A DNA stretch of 64,000 bases from Nomia melanderi (Eukaryota; Arthropoda; Insecta; Hymenoptera; Halictidae). The notes under the pieces were generated by a model, which made no database searches, was not told where the DNA came from, and saw only the letters and a program-made list of their open reading frames with translations. Position numbers and translations under genes: made by a program. The DNA is taken from contig NW_027475133.1 in assembly GCF_051020985.1 (NCBI RefSeq), forward strand, positions 5,642,001-5,706,000, in the 5' to 3' direction. Below are positions 37,586 to 51,028 of the stretch, piece by piece (position 1 is the stretch's first letter; each line of letters starts with the position of its first letter).

Positions 37586-39160
37586 GTGCATTGTCTGCAG
37601 GAGGCCCTGTTGCATGAATCTGTGCAGCGGGATCTACCTCGGACCACCAGGGACCCCGAAAATCACCGACACATGGGGCCGGACTGTCAAGGTCAGGGTA
37701 AAATCCAATATATATCTGGTGATATCTCGGGTGCTATTAGAGATAGCGCAATAAATCAAAGTGCATTGTCCGTATGAGACCCTTGCGCATGAATCTGTGC
37801 AGCGGGAACGACCTCGGTCCACCAGGGGCCGAGAAAACCACCGACACATGGGGCCGGATACTAAGGGTCAGTGTAAAATCCAATATATATCTGGTGATAT
37901 CTCGGCTGCTATTAGAGATAGCGCAATAAATCAAAGTGCATTATCTGTAGGAGGCCCTGGCGCATGAATCTGTGCAGCAGGATCGACCTCGGACCACCAG
38001 GGGCCGAGAAAACCACCGACACATGGGGCCGGACACTCAGGGTGAGGGAAAAATCCAATATATATCTGGTGATGTCTCGGGTGCTCTTACAGATACCGCA
38101 CTAAACCAAACTGAATTATCTGCAGTGGGCCCTGGCGTATGAATCTGTGCAGCGGCAACGACCTCGGACCACCAGGGTCCGAGAAAACCACCGTCTCATG
38201 GGGCCGGACACTCAGGGTCGGGGAAAAATCCAATATATATCTGGTGATATCTCGGGTGCTATTAGAGATAGCGCAATAACTCAAAGTGCATTGTCTGTAG
38301 GAGGCACTGGCGAATGAATCTGTGCAGCGGCAACGACCTCGGACCACCAGGGGCCGAGAAAACCACCGTCTCATGGGGCCGGACACTCAGGGTCGGGGAA
38401 AAATCCAATATATATCTGGTGATATCTCGGGTGCTATTAGAGATAGCGCAATAAACCAAAGTGAATTATCTGCAAGAGGCCCTGGCGCATGCATCTGTGC
38501 AGCGGAAACGACCTCGGACCACCAGGGGCCGAGAAAACCACCGTCCCATGGGGCCGGACACTCAGGGTCGGGGAAAAATCCAGTATATATCTGATGATAT
38601 CTCGGGTGCTATTAGAGATAGCGCAATAAACCAAAGTGAATTGTCTGCAAGAGGCCCTGGCGCATGCATCTGTGCAGCGGGAACGACCTCGGACCACGAG
38701 GGGCAGAGAAAACCACCGTCTCATGGGGCCGGACGCTCAGGGTCGGGGAAAAATCCAATATATATCTGGTGATATCTCGGGTGCTATTACAGATAGCGCA
38801 ATAAATCAAAGTCCATTGTCTGTGGGAGGCCCTGGCGCATGAATCTGTGCAGCGGGAACGACCTCGGACCACCAGGGGCCGAGAAAACCGCCGTCAAATG
38901 GAGCCGGACACTCAGGGTCATGTAAAAATCCAATATATATCTGGTGATATCTCGGGTGCTATTACCGATAGCGCAATGAATCAAAGTGCATTGTCTGTAG
39001 GAGGCCCTGGCGCATGAATCTGTGCAGCGGGAACGACCTCGGACCACCATGGGCCGAGAAAACCGCAGTCTCATGGGGCCGGACACTCAGGGTCATGGAA
39101 AAATCCAATATATATCTGGTGATATCTCGGGTGCTATTACAGATAGCGCAATAAATCAAA
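37586..39160 (+). repeat. 9-monomer HOR, copy E2 (1575 bp)
   Basis: Gap-free repeat of E1 except for the base E1 lost. Rare shared marks in order are tccgtatgagacc, gatactaagg, gatgtctcgggtgctctt, gcagtgggccctggcg, ataactcaaag, ctgatgatatc, ccacgaggggcag and gcaatgaatc. Confidence 0.92.
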
Positions 39161-40735
39161 GTGCATTGTCTGCAGGAGGCCCTGTTGCATGAATCTGTGC
39201 AGCGGGATCTACCTCGGACCACCAGGGACCCCGAAAATCACCGACACATGGGGCCGGACTGTCAAGGTCAGGGTAAAATCCAATATATATCTGGTGATAT
39301 CTCGGGTGCTATTAGAGATAGCGCAATAAATCAAAGTGCATTGTCCGTATGAGACCCTTGCGCATGAATCTGTGCAGCGGGAACGACCTCGGTCCACCAG
39401 GGGCCGAGAAAACCACCGACACATGGGGCCGGATACTAAGGGTCAGTGTAAAATCCAATATATATCTGGTGATATCTCGGCTGCTATTAGAGATAGCGCA
39501 ATAAATCAAAGTGCATTATCTGTAGGAGGCCCTGGCGCATGAATCTGTGCAGCAGGATCGACCTCGGACCACCAGGGGCCGAGAAAACCACCGACACATG
39601 GGGCCGGACACTCAGGGTGAGGGAAAAATCCAATATATATCTGGTGATGTCTCGGGTGCTCTTACAGATACCGCACTAAACCAAACTGAATTATCTGCAG
39701 TGGGCCCTGGCGTATGAATCTGTGCAGCGGCAACGACCTCGGACCACCAGGGTCCGAGAAAACCACCGTCTCATGGGGCCGGACACTCAGGGTCGGGGAA
39801 AAATCCAATATATATCTGGTGATATCTCGGGTGCTATTAGAGATAGCGCAATAACTCAAAGTGCATTGTCTGTAGGAGGCACTGGCGAATGAATCTGTGC
39901 AGCGGCAACGACCTCGGACCACCAGGGGCCGAGAAAACCACCGTCTCATGGGGCCGGACACTCAGGGTCGGGGAAAAATCCAATATATATCTGGTGATAT
40001 CTCGGGTGCTATTAGAGATAGCGCAATAAACCAAAGTGAATTATCTGCAAGAGGCCCTGGCGCATGCATCTGTGCAGCGGAAACGACCTCGGACCACCAG
40101 GGGCCGAGAAAACCACCGTCCCATGGGGCCGGACACTCAGGGTCGGGGAAAAATCCAGTATATATCTGATGATATCTCGGGTGCTATTAGAGATAGCGCA
40201 ATAAACCAAAGTGAATTGTCTGCAAGAGGCCCTGGCGCATGCATCTGTGCAGCGGGAACGACCTCGGACCACGAGGGGCAGAGAAAACCACCGTCTCATG
40301 GGGCCGGACGCTCAGGGTCGGGGAAAAATCCAATATATATCTGGTGATATCTCGGGTGCTATTACAGATAGCGCAATAAATCAAAGTCCATTGTCTGTGG
40401 GAGGCCCTGGCGCATGAATCTGTGCAGCGGGAACGACCTCGGACCACCAGGGGCCGAGAAAACCGCCGTCAAATGGAGCCGGACACTCAGGGTCATGTAA
40501 AAATCCAATATATATCTGGTGATATCTCGGGTGCTATTACCGATAGCGCAATGAATCAAAGTGCATTGTCTGTAGGAGGCCCTGGCGCATGAATCTGTGC
40601 AGCGGGAACGACCTCGGACCACCATGGGCCGAGAAAACCGCAGTCTCATGGGGCCGGACACTCAGGGTCATGGAAAAATCCAATATATATCTGGTGATAT
40701 CTCGGGTGCTATTACAGATAGCGCAATAAATCAAA
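39161..40735 (+). repeat. 9-monomer HOR, copy E3 (1575 bp)
   Basis: I noticed no difference from E2. After it, the series breaks into about three monomers (to 41062) that repeat the last part of the unit with small differences, before the superblock restarts. Confidence 0.92.
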
Positions 40736-40809
40736 GTGCATTGTCTGTAGGAGGCCCTGGCGCATGAATCTGTGCAGCGGGAACGACCTCGCACCACCAG
40801 GGGCCGAGG

Positions 40810-43800
40810 AAACCACCGTCTCATGGGGCCGGACGCTCAGGGTCGGGGAAAAATCCAATATATATCTGGTGATATCTCGGGTGCTATTACAGATAGCGCA
40901 ATAAATCAAAGTCCATTGTCTGTGGGAGGCCCTGGCGCATGAATCTGTGCAGCGGGAACGACCTCGGACCACCAGGGGCCGAGAAAACCGCCGTCAAATG
41001 GAGCCGGACCCTCAGGGTCAGGTAAAAATCCAATATATATCTGGTGATATCTCGGGTGCTATTACCGATAGCGCAATGAATCAAAGTGCATTGTCTGTAG
41101 GAGGCCCTGGCGCATGAATCTGTGCAGCGGGAACGACCTCGGACCACCATGGGCCGAGAAAACCGCAGTCTCATGGGGCCGGACACTCAGGGTCATGGAA
41201 AAATCCAATATATATCTGGTGATATCTCGGGTGCTATTACAGATAGCGCAATAAATCAAAGTGCATTGTCTGTAGGAGGCCCTGGCGCATGAATCTGTGC
41301 AGCGGGAACGACCTCGCACCACCAGGGGCCGAGGAAACCACCGTCTCATGGGGCCGGACACTCAGGGTCATGGAAAAATCCAATATATATATCTGGTGAT
41401 ATCTCGGGTGCTATTACAGATAGCGCAATAAATCAAAGTCCATTGTCTGTAGGAGGCCCTGGCGCATGAATCTGTGCAGCGGGAACGACCTCGGACCACC
41501 AGGGGCCGAGAAAACCGCAGTCTCACGGCTCCGGACACTCAGGGTCAGGGGAAAATCCAATATATATCTGGTGATATCTCGGGTGCTATTAGAGATAGCT
41601 CGATAAATCAAAGTGAATTATCTGCAGGAGGCCCTTGCGCATGAATCTGTGCCGCGGGAACGACGTGGGACCACCAGGGGCCGAGAAAACCACCGACACA
41701 TGAGGCCGGACACCCAAGGTCATGTAAGAATCCAGAATATATCTGGTTATATCCCGGGTGCTATTATAGATAGCGCAATAAATCAAAGTGCATTGTCTGC
41801 ATGAGGCACTGGCGAATGAATCTGTGCAGCAGGAACGACCTCGGACCACCAGGGGCCGAGAAAATTACAGATATTCGGAATCCGTCACCCAAGGTCATGT
41901 GATAATCCAGCATATATCTGGTGATATCTCGGGTGCTATGACAGATAGCGCAATAAACCAAAGTGCATTGTCTGTAGGAGGCCCTGGCGCATGAATCTGG
42001 GCAGCAGGAACGACCTCGGACAACCAGGGGCCGAGAAAACCACCGACACATGAGGCCGGACACCCAAGGTCATGCAAAAATCCAGTATATATCTGGTGAT
42101 ATCTCGGGTGCTATTAGAGATAACGCGATAAATCAAAGAGAATTATCTGCAGGAGGCCCTTGCGCATGAATCTGTGCCGCGGAAACGACGTCGGACCACC
42201 AGGGGCCGAGAAAACCACCGACACATGAGGCCGGACACCCAAGGTCATGTAAAAATCCAGAATATATCTGGTTATATCTCGGGTGCTATTATAGATAGCG
42301 CAATAAATCAAAGTGCATTGTCTGCAGGAGGCCCTGTTGCATGAATCTGTGCAGCGGGATCTACCTCGGACCACCAGGGACCCCGAAAATCACCGACACA
42401 TGGGGCCGGACTGTCAAGGTCAGGGTAAAATCCAATATATATCTGGTGATATCTCGGGTGCTATTAGAGATAGCGCAATAAATCAAAGTGCATTGTCCGT
42501 ATGAGACCCTTGCGCATGAATCTGTGCAGCGGGAACGACCTCGGTCCACCAGGGGCCGAGAAAACCACCGACACATGGGGCCGGATACTAAGGGTCAGTG
42601 TAAAATCCAATATATATCTGGTGATATCTCGGCTGCTATTAGAGATAGCGCAATAAATCAAAGTGCATTATCTGTAGGAGGCCCTGGCGCATGAATCTGT
42701 GCAGCAGGATCGACCTCGGACCACCAGGGGCCGAGAAAACCACCGACACATGGGGCCGGACACTCAGGGTGAGGGAAAAATCCAATATATATCTGGTGAT
42801 GTCTCGGGTGCTCTTACAGATACCGCACTAAACCAAACTGAATTATCTGCAGTGGGCCCTGGCGTATGAATCTGTGCAGCGGCAACGACCTCGGACCACC
42901 AGGGTCCGAGAAAACCACCGTCTCATGGGGCCGGACACTCAGGGTCGGGGAAAAATCCAATATATATCTGGTGATATCTCGGGTGCTATTAGAGATAGCG
43001 CAATAACTCAAAGTGCATTGTCTGTAGGAGGCACTGGCGAATGAATCTGTGCAGCGGCAACGACCTCGGACCACCAGGGGCCGAGAAAACCACCGTCTCA
43101 TGGGGCCGGACACTCAGGGTCGGGGAAAAATCCAATATATATCTGGTGATATCTCGGGTGCTATTAGAGATAGCGCAATAAACCAAAGTGAATTATCTGC
43201 AAGAGGCCCTGGCGCATGCATCTGTGCAGCGGAAACGACCTCGGACCACCAGGGGCCGAGAAAACCACCGTCCCATGGGGCCGGACACTCAGGGTCGGGG
43301 AAAAATCCAGTATATATCTGATGATATCTCGGGTGCTATTAGAGATAGCGCAATAAACCAAAGTGAATTGTCTGCAAGAGGCCCTGGCGCATGCATCTGT
43401 GCAGCGGGAACGACCTCGGACCACGAGGGGCAGAGAAAACCACCGTCTCATGGGGCCGGACGCTCAGGGTCGGGGAAAAATCCAATATATATCTGGTGAT
43501 ATCTCGGGTGCTATTACAGATAGCGCAATAAATCAAAGTCCATTGTCTGTGGGAGGCCCTGGCGCATGAATCTGTGCAGCGGGAACGACCTCGGACCACC
43601 AGGGGCCGAGAAAACCGCCGTCAAATGGAGCCGGACACTCAGGGTCATGTAAAAATCCAATATATATCTGGTGATATCTCGGGTGCTATTACCGATAGCG
43701 CAATGAATCAAAGTGCATTGTCTGTAGGAGGCCCTGGCGCATGAATCTGTGCAGCGGGAACGACCTCGGACCACCATGGGCCGAGAAAACCGCAGTCTCA

Positions 43801-45223
43801 TGGGGCCGGACACTCAGGGTCATGGAAAAATCCAATATATATCTGGTGATATCTCGGGTGCTATTACAGATAGAGCAATAAATCAAAGTGCATTGTCTGC
43901 AGGAGGCCCTGTTGCATGAATCTGTGCAGCGGGATCTACCTCGGACCACCAGGGACCCCGAAAATCACCGACACATGGGGCCGGACTGTCAAGGTCAGGG
44001 TAAAATCCAATATATATCTGGTGATATCTCGGGTGCTATTAGAGATAGCGCAATAAATCAAAGTGCATTGTCCGTATGAGACCCTTGCGCATGAATCTGT
44101 GCAGCGGGAACGACCTCGGTCCACCAGGGGCCGAGAAAACCACCGACACATGGGGCCGGATACTAAGGGTCAGTGTAAAATCCAATATATATCTGGTGAT
44201 ATCTCGGCTGCTATTAGAGATAGCGCAATAAATCAAAGTGCATTATCTGTAGGAGGCCCTGGCGCATGAATCTGTGCAGCAGGATCGACCTCGGACCACC
44301 AGGGGCCGAGAAAACCACCGACACATGGGGCCGGACACTCAGGGTGAGGGAAAAATCCAATATATATCTGGTGATGTCTCGGGTGCTCTTACAGATACCG
44401 CACTAAACCAAACTGAATTATCTGCAGTGGGCCCTGGCGTATGAATCTGTGCAGCGGCAACGACCTCGGACCACCAGGGTCCGAGAAAACCACCGTCTCA
44501 TGGGGCCGGACACTCAGGGTCGGGGAAAAATCCAATATATATCTGGTGATATCTCGGGTGCTATTAGAGATAGCGCAATAACTCAAAGTGCATTGTCTGT
44601 AGGAGGCACTGGCGAATGAATCTGTGCAGCGGCAACGACCTCGGACCACCAGGGGCCGAGAAAACCACCGTCTCATGGGGCCGGACACTCAGGGTCGGGG
44701 AAAAATCCAATATATATCTGGTGATATCTCGGGTGCTATTAGAGATAGCGCAATAAACCAAAGTGAATTATCTGCAAGAGGCCCTGGCGCATGCATCTGT
44801 GCAGCGGAAACGACCTCGGACCACCAGGGGCCGAGAAAACCACCGTCCCATGGGGCCGGACACTCAGGGTCGGGGAAAAATCCAGTATATATCTGATGAT
44901 ATCTCGGGTGCTATTAGAGATAGCGCAATAAACCAAAGTGAATTGTCTGCAAGAGGCCCTGGCGCATGCATCTGTGCAGCGGGAACGACCTCGGACCACG
45001 AGGGGCAGAGAAAACCACCGTCTCATGGGGCCGGACGCTCAGGGTCGGGGAAAAATCCAATATATATCTGGTGATATCTCGGGTGCTATTACAGATAGCG
45101 CAATAAATCAAAGTCCATTGTCTGTGGGAGGCCCTGGCGCATGAATCTGTGCAGCGGGAACGACCTCGGACCACCAGGGGCCGAGAAAACCGCCGTCAAA
45201 TGGAGCCGGACACTCAGGGTCAT
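40810..45223 (+). repeat. Region 5, superblock F2
   Basis: Second copy of the superblock. It matches 34509 onward at 6301 bp and contains segment S (attcgg at 41873) followed by only two 9-monomer units (42313 and 43888). The next restart begins at 45224, 4202 bp after 41022. F2 is thus shorter than F1 by one 9-monomer unit and three monomers. Confidence 0.85.
42313..43887 (+). repeat. 9-monomer HOR, copy E4 (1575 bp)
   Basis: Same order and length as E2. One substitution noticed near its end: atagagcaataaatc near 43871 where the others have atagcgcaataaatc. Confidence 0.92.
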
Positions 45224-45462
45224 GTAAAAATCCAATATATATCTGGTGATATCTCGGGTGCTATTACCGATAGCGCAATGAATCAAAGTGCATTGTCTGT
45301 AGGAGGCCCTGGCGCATGAATCTGTGCAGCGGGAACGACCTCGGACCACCATGGGCCGAGAAAACCGCAGTCTCATGGGGCCGGACACTCAGGGTCATGG
45401 AAAAATCCAATATATATCTGGTGATATCTCGGGTGCTATTACAGATAGCGCAATAAATCAAA
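43888..45462 (+). repeat. 9-monomer HOR, copy E5 (1575 bp)
   Basis: Second unit inside F2. It ends where tgtctgtaggagg replaces tgtctgcaggagg, as at the end of E3. Confidence 0.9.
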
Positions 45463-46581
45463 GTGCATTGTCTGTAGGAGGCCCTGGCGCATGAATCTGT
45501 GCAGCGGGAACGACCTCGCACCACCAGGGGCCGAGGAAACCACCGTCTCATGGGGCCGGACACTCAGGGTCATGGAAAAATCCAATATATATATCTGGTG
45601 ATATCTCGGGTGCTATTACAGATAGCGCAATAAATCAAAGTCCATTGTCTGTAGGAGGCCCTGGCGCATGAATCTGTGCAGCGGGAACGACCTCGGACCA
45701 CCAGGGGCCGAGAAAACCGCAGTCTCACGGCTCCGGACACTCAGGGTCAGGGGAAAATCCAATATATATCTGGTGATATCTCGGGTGCTATTAGAGATAG
45801 CTTGATAAATCAAAGTGAATTATCTGCAGGAGGCCCTTGCGCATGAATCAGTGCCGCGGGAACGACGTGGGACCACCAGGGGCCGAGAAAACCACCGACA
45901 CATGAGGCCGGACACCCAAGGTCATGTAAGAATCCAGAATATATCTGGTTATATCCCGGGTGCTATTATAGATAGCGCAATAAATCAAAGTGCATTGTCT
46001 GCATGAGGCACTGGCGAATGAATCTGTGCAGCAGGAACGACCTCGGACCACCAGGGGCCGAGAAAATTACAGATATTCGGAATCCGTCACCCAAGGTCAT
46101 GTGATAATCCAGCATATATCTGGTGATATCTCGGGTGCTATGACAGATAGCGCAATAAACCAAAGTGCATTGTCTGTAGGAGGCCCTGGCGCATGAATCT
46201 GGGCAGCAGGAACGACCTCGGACAACCAGGGGCCGAGAAAACCACCGACACATGAGGCCGGACACCCAAGGTCATGCAAAAATCCAGTATATATCTGGTG
46301 ATATCTCGGGTGCTATTAGAGATAACGCGATAAATCAAAGAGAATTATCTGCAGGAGGCCCTTGCGCATGAATCTGTGCCGCGGAAACGACGTCGGACCA
46401 CCAGGGGCCGAGAAAACCACCGACACATGAGGCCGGACACCCAAGGTCATGTAAAAATCCAGAATATATCTGGTTATATCTCGGGTGCTATTATAGATAG
46501 CGCAATAAATCAAAGTGCATTGTCTGCAGGAGGCCCTGTTGCATGAATCTGTGCAGCGGGATCTACCTCGGACCACCAGGG
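45224..46581 (+). repeat. Region 5, truncated superblock F3
   Basis: Matches 41022-42379 at 4202 bp and 34721-36078 at 10503 bp, including the TA gain near 45590 and segment S (attcgg at 46075). Differences noticed are gataaatc preceded by ctt instead of ctc near 45803, and aatcagtgcc near 45847. It stops inside the monomer that would open a 9-monomer unit: gggatctacctcgg is present at 46558, but ggggccg follows instead of gggaccccg. Confidence 0.88.
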
Positions 46582-49500
46582 GCCGAGAAGACCACCGTCT
46601 CATGGGGCCGGACACTCAGGGTCAGGGGAAAATCCAATATATATCTGGTGATATCTCGGGTGCTATTAGAGATAGCGCAATAAACCAAAGTGAATTATCT
46701 GCAGGAGGCCATGTCGCATGAATCTGTGCAGCGGCAACGACCTCGGACAACCAGGGGCCGAGAAAACCACCGACACATGAGGCCGGACACCCAAGGTCAT
46801 GCAAAAATCCAGTATATATCTGGTGATATCTCGGGTGCCATTAGAGATAGCGCAATAAACCAAAGTGAGTTATCTGCAGGAGGCCCTGGCGCATGCATCT
46901 GTGCTGCGGGAACAACCTCGGACCACCAGGGGCCGAGAAACCCACCGTCTCATTGGGCCGGACACTCAGGGTCGGGGAAAAATCCAATATATATCTGGTG
47001 ATATCTCGGGTGCTATTAGAGATAGCGCAATAACTCAAAGTGCATTGTCTGTAGGAGGCACTGGCGAATGAATCTGTGCAGCGGGAACGACCTCGGACTA
47101 CCAGGTGCCGAGAAAACCACAGTCTCACGGGGCCGGACACTCAGGGTCAGGGGAAAATCCAATATATATCTGGTGATATCTTGGGTGCTATTAGAGATAG
47201 CGCAATAAACCAAAGTGAATTAGCTGCAGGAGGCCCTGGCGCATGCATCTGTGCAGCGGGAACGACGTCGGACCACCAGGGGCCGAGAAAATAACCGTCT
47301 CATGGGGCCGGACACTGAGGGTCAGGGGAAAATCCAATATATATCTGGTGATATCTCGGGTGCTATTAGAGATAGCGCAATAAACGAAAGTGAATTATCT
47401 GCAGGAGGCCCTGGCGCATGAATCTGTACAGCAGGAACGACCTCGGACCACCAGGGGCCGAGAAAACCACCGTCTCATGGGGCCGGACATTCAGGTTCAG
47501 GGAAAAATCCAATATATATCTGGTGATATCTCGGGTGCTATTACAGATAGCGCAATAAATCAAAGTGCATTGTCTGTAGGAGGCCCTGGGGCATGAATCT
47601 GGCCAGTGGGAACGACCTCGGACCACCAGGGGCCGAGAAAACCACCGTCTCAGGGGGCCGGACACTCAGGGTCAGGGGAAAAGCCAATATATATCTGGTG
47701 ATATCTCGAGTGCTATTAGAGATAGCGCAATAAGCCAATGTGAATTATCTGCAGGAGGCCCTGGCGCATGAATCTGTGCAGCGGGAAGGACCTCGGATCA
47801 CCAGGGGCCGAGAAAACCACCGTCTCATGGGGCCGGACACTCAGGGTCAGGGAAAAATCCAATATATATCTGGTGATATCTTGGGTGCTATTACAGATAG
47901 CGCAATAAACCAAAGTGAATTATCAGCAGGAGGCCCTGGCGCATGCATCTGTACAGCGGGAACGACCTCGGACCACCAGGGGCCGAGAAAACCACCGTCT
48001 CATGGGGCCGGACACTCAGGGTCAGGGGAAAATCCAATATATATCAGGTGATATCTCGGGTGCCATTAGAGATAGCGCAATAAACCAAAGTGAGTTATCT
48101 GCAGGAGGGCCTGGCGCATGAATCTGTGCTGCGGGAACAACCTCGGACCACCAGGGGCCGAGAAACCCACCGTCTCATTGGGCCGGACACTCAAGGTCAG
48201 GGGAAAAGCCAATATATATCTGGTGATATCTCGGGTGCTATTAGAGATAGCGCAATAAACCAAAGTGAATTATCTGCAGGAGGCCCTGGCGCATGCATCT
48301 GTGCAGCGGGAACGACGTCGGACCACCAGGGGCCGAGAAAACAACCGTCTCATGGGGCCGGACACTCAGGGTCAGGGGAAAATTCAATATATATCTGGTG
48401 ATATCTCAGGTGCTATTACAGATAGCGCAATAAACCAAAGTGAATTATCAGCAGGAGGCCCTGGCGCATGCATCTGTACAGCGGGAACGACCTCGGACCA
48501 CCAGGGGCCGAGAAAACCACCGTCTCATGGGGCCGGACACTCAGGGTCAGGAGAAAATCCAATATATATCAGGTGATATCTCGGGTGCCATTAGAGATAG
48601 CGCAATAAACCAAAGTGAGTTATCTGCAGGAGGGCCTGGCGCATGCATCTGTGCTGCGGGAACAACCTCGGACCACCAGGGGCCGAGAAAACAACCGTCT
48701 CATGGGGCCGGACACTCAGGGTCAGGGGAAAATTCAATATATATCTGGTGATATCTCAGGTGCTATTACAGATAGCGCAATAAATCAAAGTCCATTGTCT
48801 GTAGGAGGCCCTGGCGCATGAATCTGTGCAGCGGGAACGACCTCGGACCACCAGCGGCCGAGAAAACCACCGTCAAATGGAGCCGGACACTCAGGGTCAT
48901 GTAAAAATCCAATATATATCTGGTGATATCTCGGGTGCTATTACCGATAGCGCAATGAATCAAAGTGCATTGTCTGTAGGAGGCCCTGGCGCATGAATCT
49001 GTGCAGCGGGAACGACCTCGGAACACCAAGGGCCGAGAAAACCGCAGTCTCATGGGGCCGGACACTCAGGGTCATGGAAAAATCCAATATATATCTGGTG
49101 ATATCTCGGGTGCTATTACAGATAGCGCAATAAATCAAAGTGCATTGTCTGTAGGAGGCCCTGGCGCATGAATCTGTGCAGCGGGAACGACCTCGCACCA
49201 CCAGGGGCCGAGAAAACCACCGTCTCATGGGGCCGGACATTCAGGTTCAGGGAAAAATCCAATATATATCTGGTGATATCTCGGGTGCTATTACCGATAG
49301 CGCAATAAACCAAAGTGAATTATCTGCAGGAGGCCCTGGCGCATGAATCTGTGCAGCGGAAACGACCTCGGACCACCAGGGGCCGAGAAAACCGCAGTCT
49401 CACGGGGCCGGACACTCAGGGTCAGGGGAAAATCCAATATATATCTGGTGATATCTCGGGTGCTATTAGAGATAGCGCAATAAACCAAAGAGAATTATCT

Positions 49501-50303
49501 GCAGGAGGCCCTGGCGCATGAATCTGTGCAGCGGGAAGGACCTCGGATCACCAGGGGCCGAGAAAACCACCGTCTCATGGGGCCGGACACACAGGGTCAT
49601 GGAAAAATCCAATATATATATCTGGTGATATCTCGGGTGCTATTACAGATAGCGCAATAAATCAAAGTCCATTGCCTGTAGGAGGCCCTAGCGCATGAAT
49701 CTGTGCAGCGGGAACGACCTCGGACCACCAGGGGCCGAGAAAACCGCAGTCTCACGGGGCCGGACACTCAGGGTCAGGGGAAAATCCAATATATATCTGG
49801 TGATATCTCGGGTGCTATTACAGATAGCCCAATAAATCAAAGTGCATTGTCTGTAGCACGCCCTGCCGCATGAATCTGTGCAGCGGGAACGACCTCGGAC
49901 CGCCAGGGGCCGAGATAACCACCGTCTCATGGGGCCGGACACTCAGGGTCAGGGAAAAATCCAATATATATCTGGTGATATCTTGGGTGCTATTACAGAT
50001 AGCGCAATAAACCAAAGTGAATTATCTGCAGGAGGCCCTGGCGCATGCATCTGTGCAGCGGGAACGACCTCGGACCACCAGGAGCCGAGAAAACCACCGT
50101 CAAATGGAGCCGGACACGCAGGGTCATGTAAAAATCCAATATATATCTGGTGATATCTCGGGTGCTATTACCGATAGCGCAATGAATCAAAGTGCATTGT
50201 CTGTAGGAGGCTCTGGCGCATGAATCTGTGCAGCGGGAACGACCTCGGACCACCATGGGCCGAGAAAACCGCAGTCTCATGGGGCCGGACACTCAGGGTC
50301 ATG

Positions 50304-51028
50304 GAAAAATCCAATATATATCTGGTGATATCTCGGGTGCTATTACAGATAGCGCAATAAATCAAAGTGCATTGTCTGTAGGAGGCCCAGGCGCATGAAT
50401 CTGTGCAGCGGGAACGACCTCGGACCACCAGGGGCCGAGAAAACCACCGTCTCATGGGGCCGGACACTCAGGGTCAGGGGAAAATCCAATATATATCAGG
50501 TGATATCTCGGGTGCCATTAGAGATAGCGCAATAAACCAAAGTGAGTTATCTGCAGGAGGCCCTGGCGCATGCATCTGTGCTGCGGGAACAACCTCGGAC
50601 CACCAGGGGCCGAGAAACCCACCGTCTCATTGGGCCGGACACTCAGGGTCAGGGGAAAAGCCAATATATATCTGGTGATATCTCGGGTGCTATTAGAGAT
50701 AGCGCAATAAACCAAAGTGAATTATCTGCAGGAGGCCCTGGGGCATGCATCTGTGCAGCGGGAACGACGTCGGACCCCCAGGGGCCGAGAAAACAACCGT
50801 CTCATGGGGCCGGACACTCAGGGTCAGGGGAAAATTCAATATATATCTGATGATATCTCAGGTGCTATTACAGATAGCGCAATAAATCAAAGTCCATTGT
50901 CTGTAGGAGGCCCTGGCTCATGAAACTGTGCAGCGGGAACGACCTCGGACCACCAGGGGCCGAGAAAACCACCGTCAAATGGAGCCGGACACTCAGGGTC
51001 ATGTAAAAATCCAATATATATCTGGTGA
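50304..51028 (+). repeat. 11-monomer-offset repeat, first copy
   Basis: About 725 bp matching 52229-52953 at exactly 1925 bp. I noticed about six substitutions, including gtgccatta against gtgcgatta, ggggcatgc against ggcgcatgc and gacccccag against gaccaccag. It is clearly older than the pairs of regions 4 and 5. Confidence 0.8.

Larger units (their letters stand above)
34509..40809 (+). repeat. Region 5, superblock F1 (36 monomers, 6301 bp)
   Basis: Begins a duplication whose second copy starts at 40810. The offset is 6301 bp from 34509 through about 36625. F1 holds segment S (attcgg at 35572) and then three successive 1575-bp units (36012, 37586 and 39161). A TA gain near 35088 is repeated near 41389 and 45590. 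The superblock is 2099 bp longer than the following interval of 4202 bp. This equals one 9-monomer unit (1574 bp, with its one-base deletion) plus three monomers (525 bp). Confidence 0.85.
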
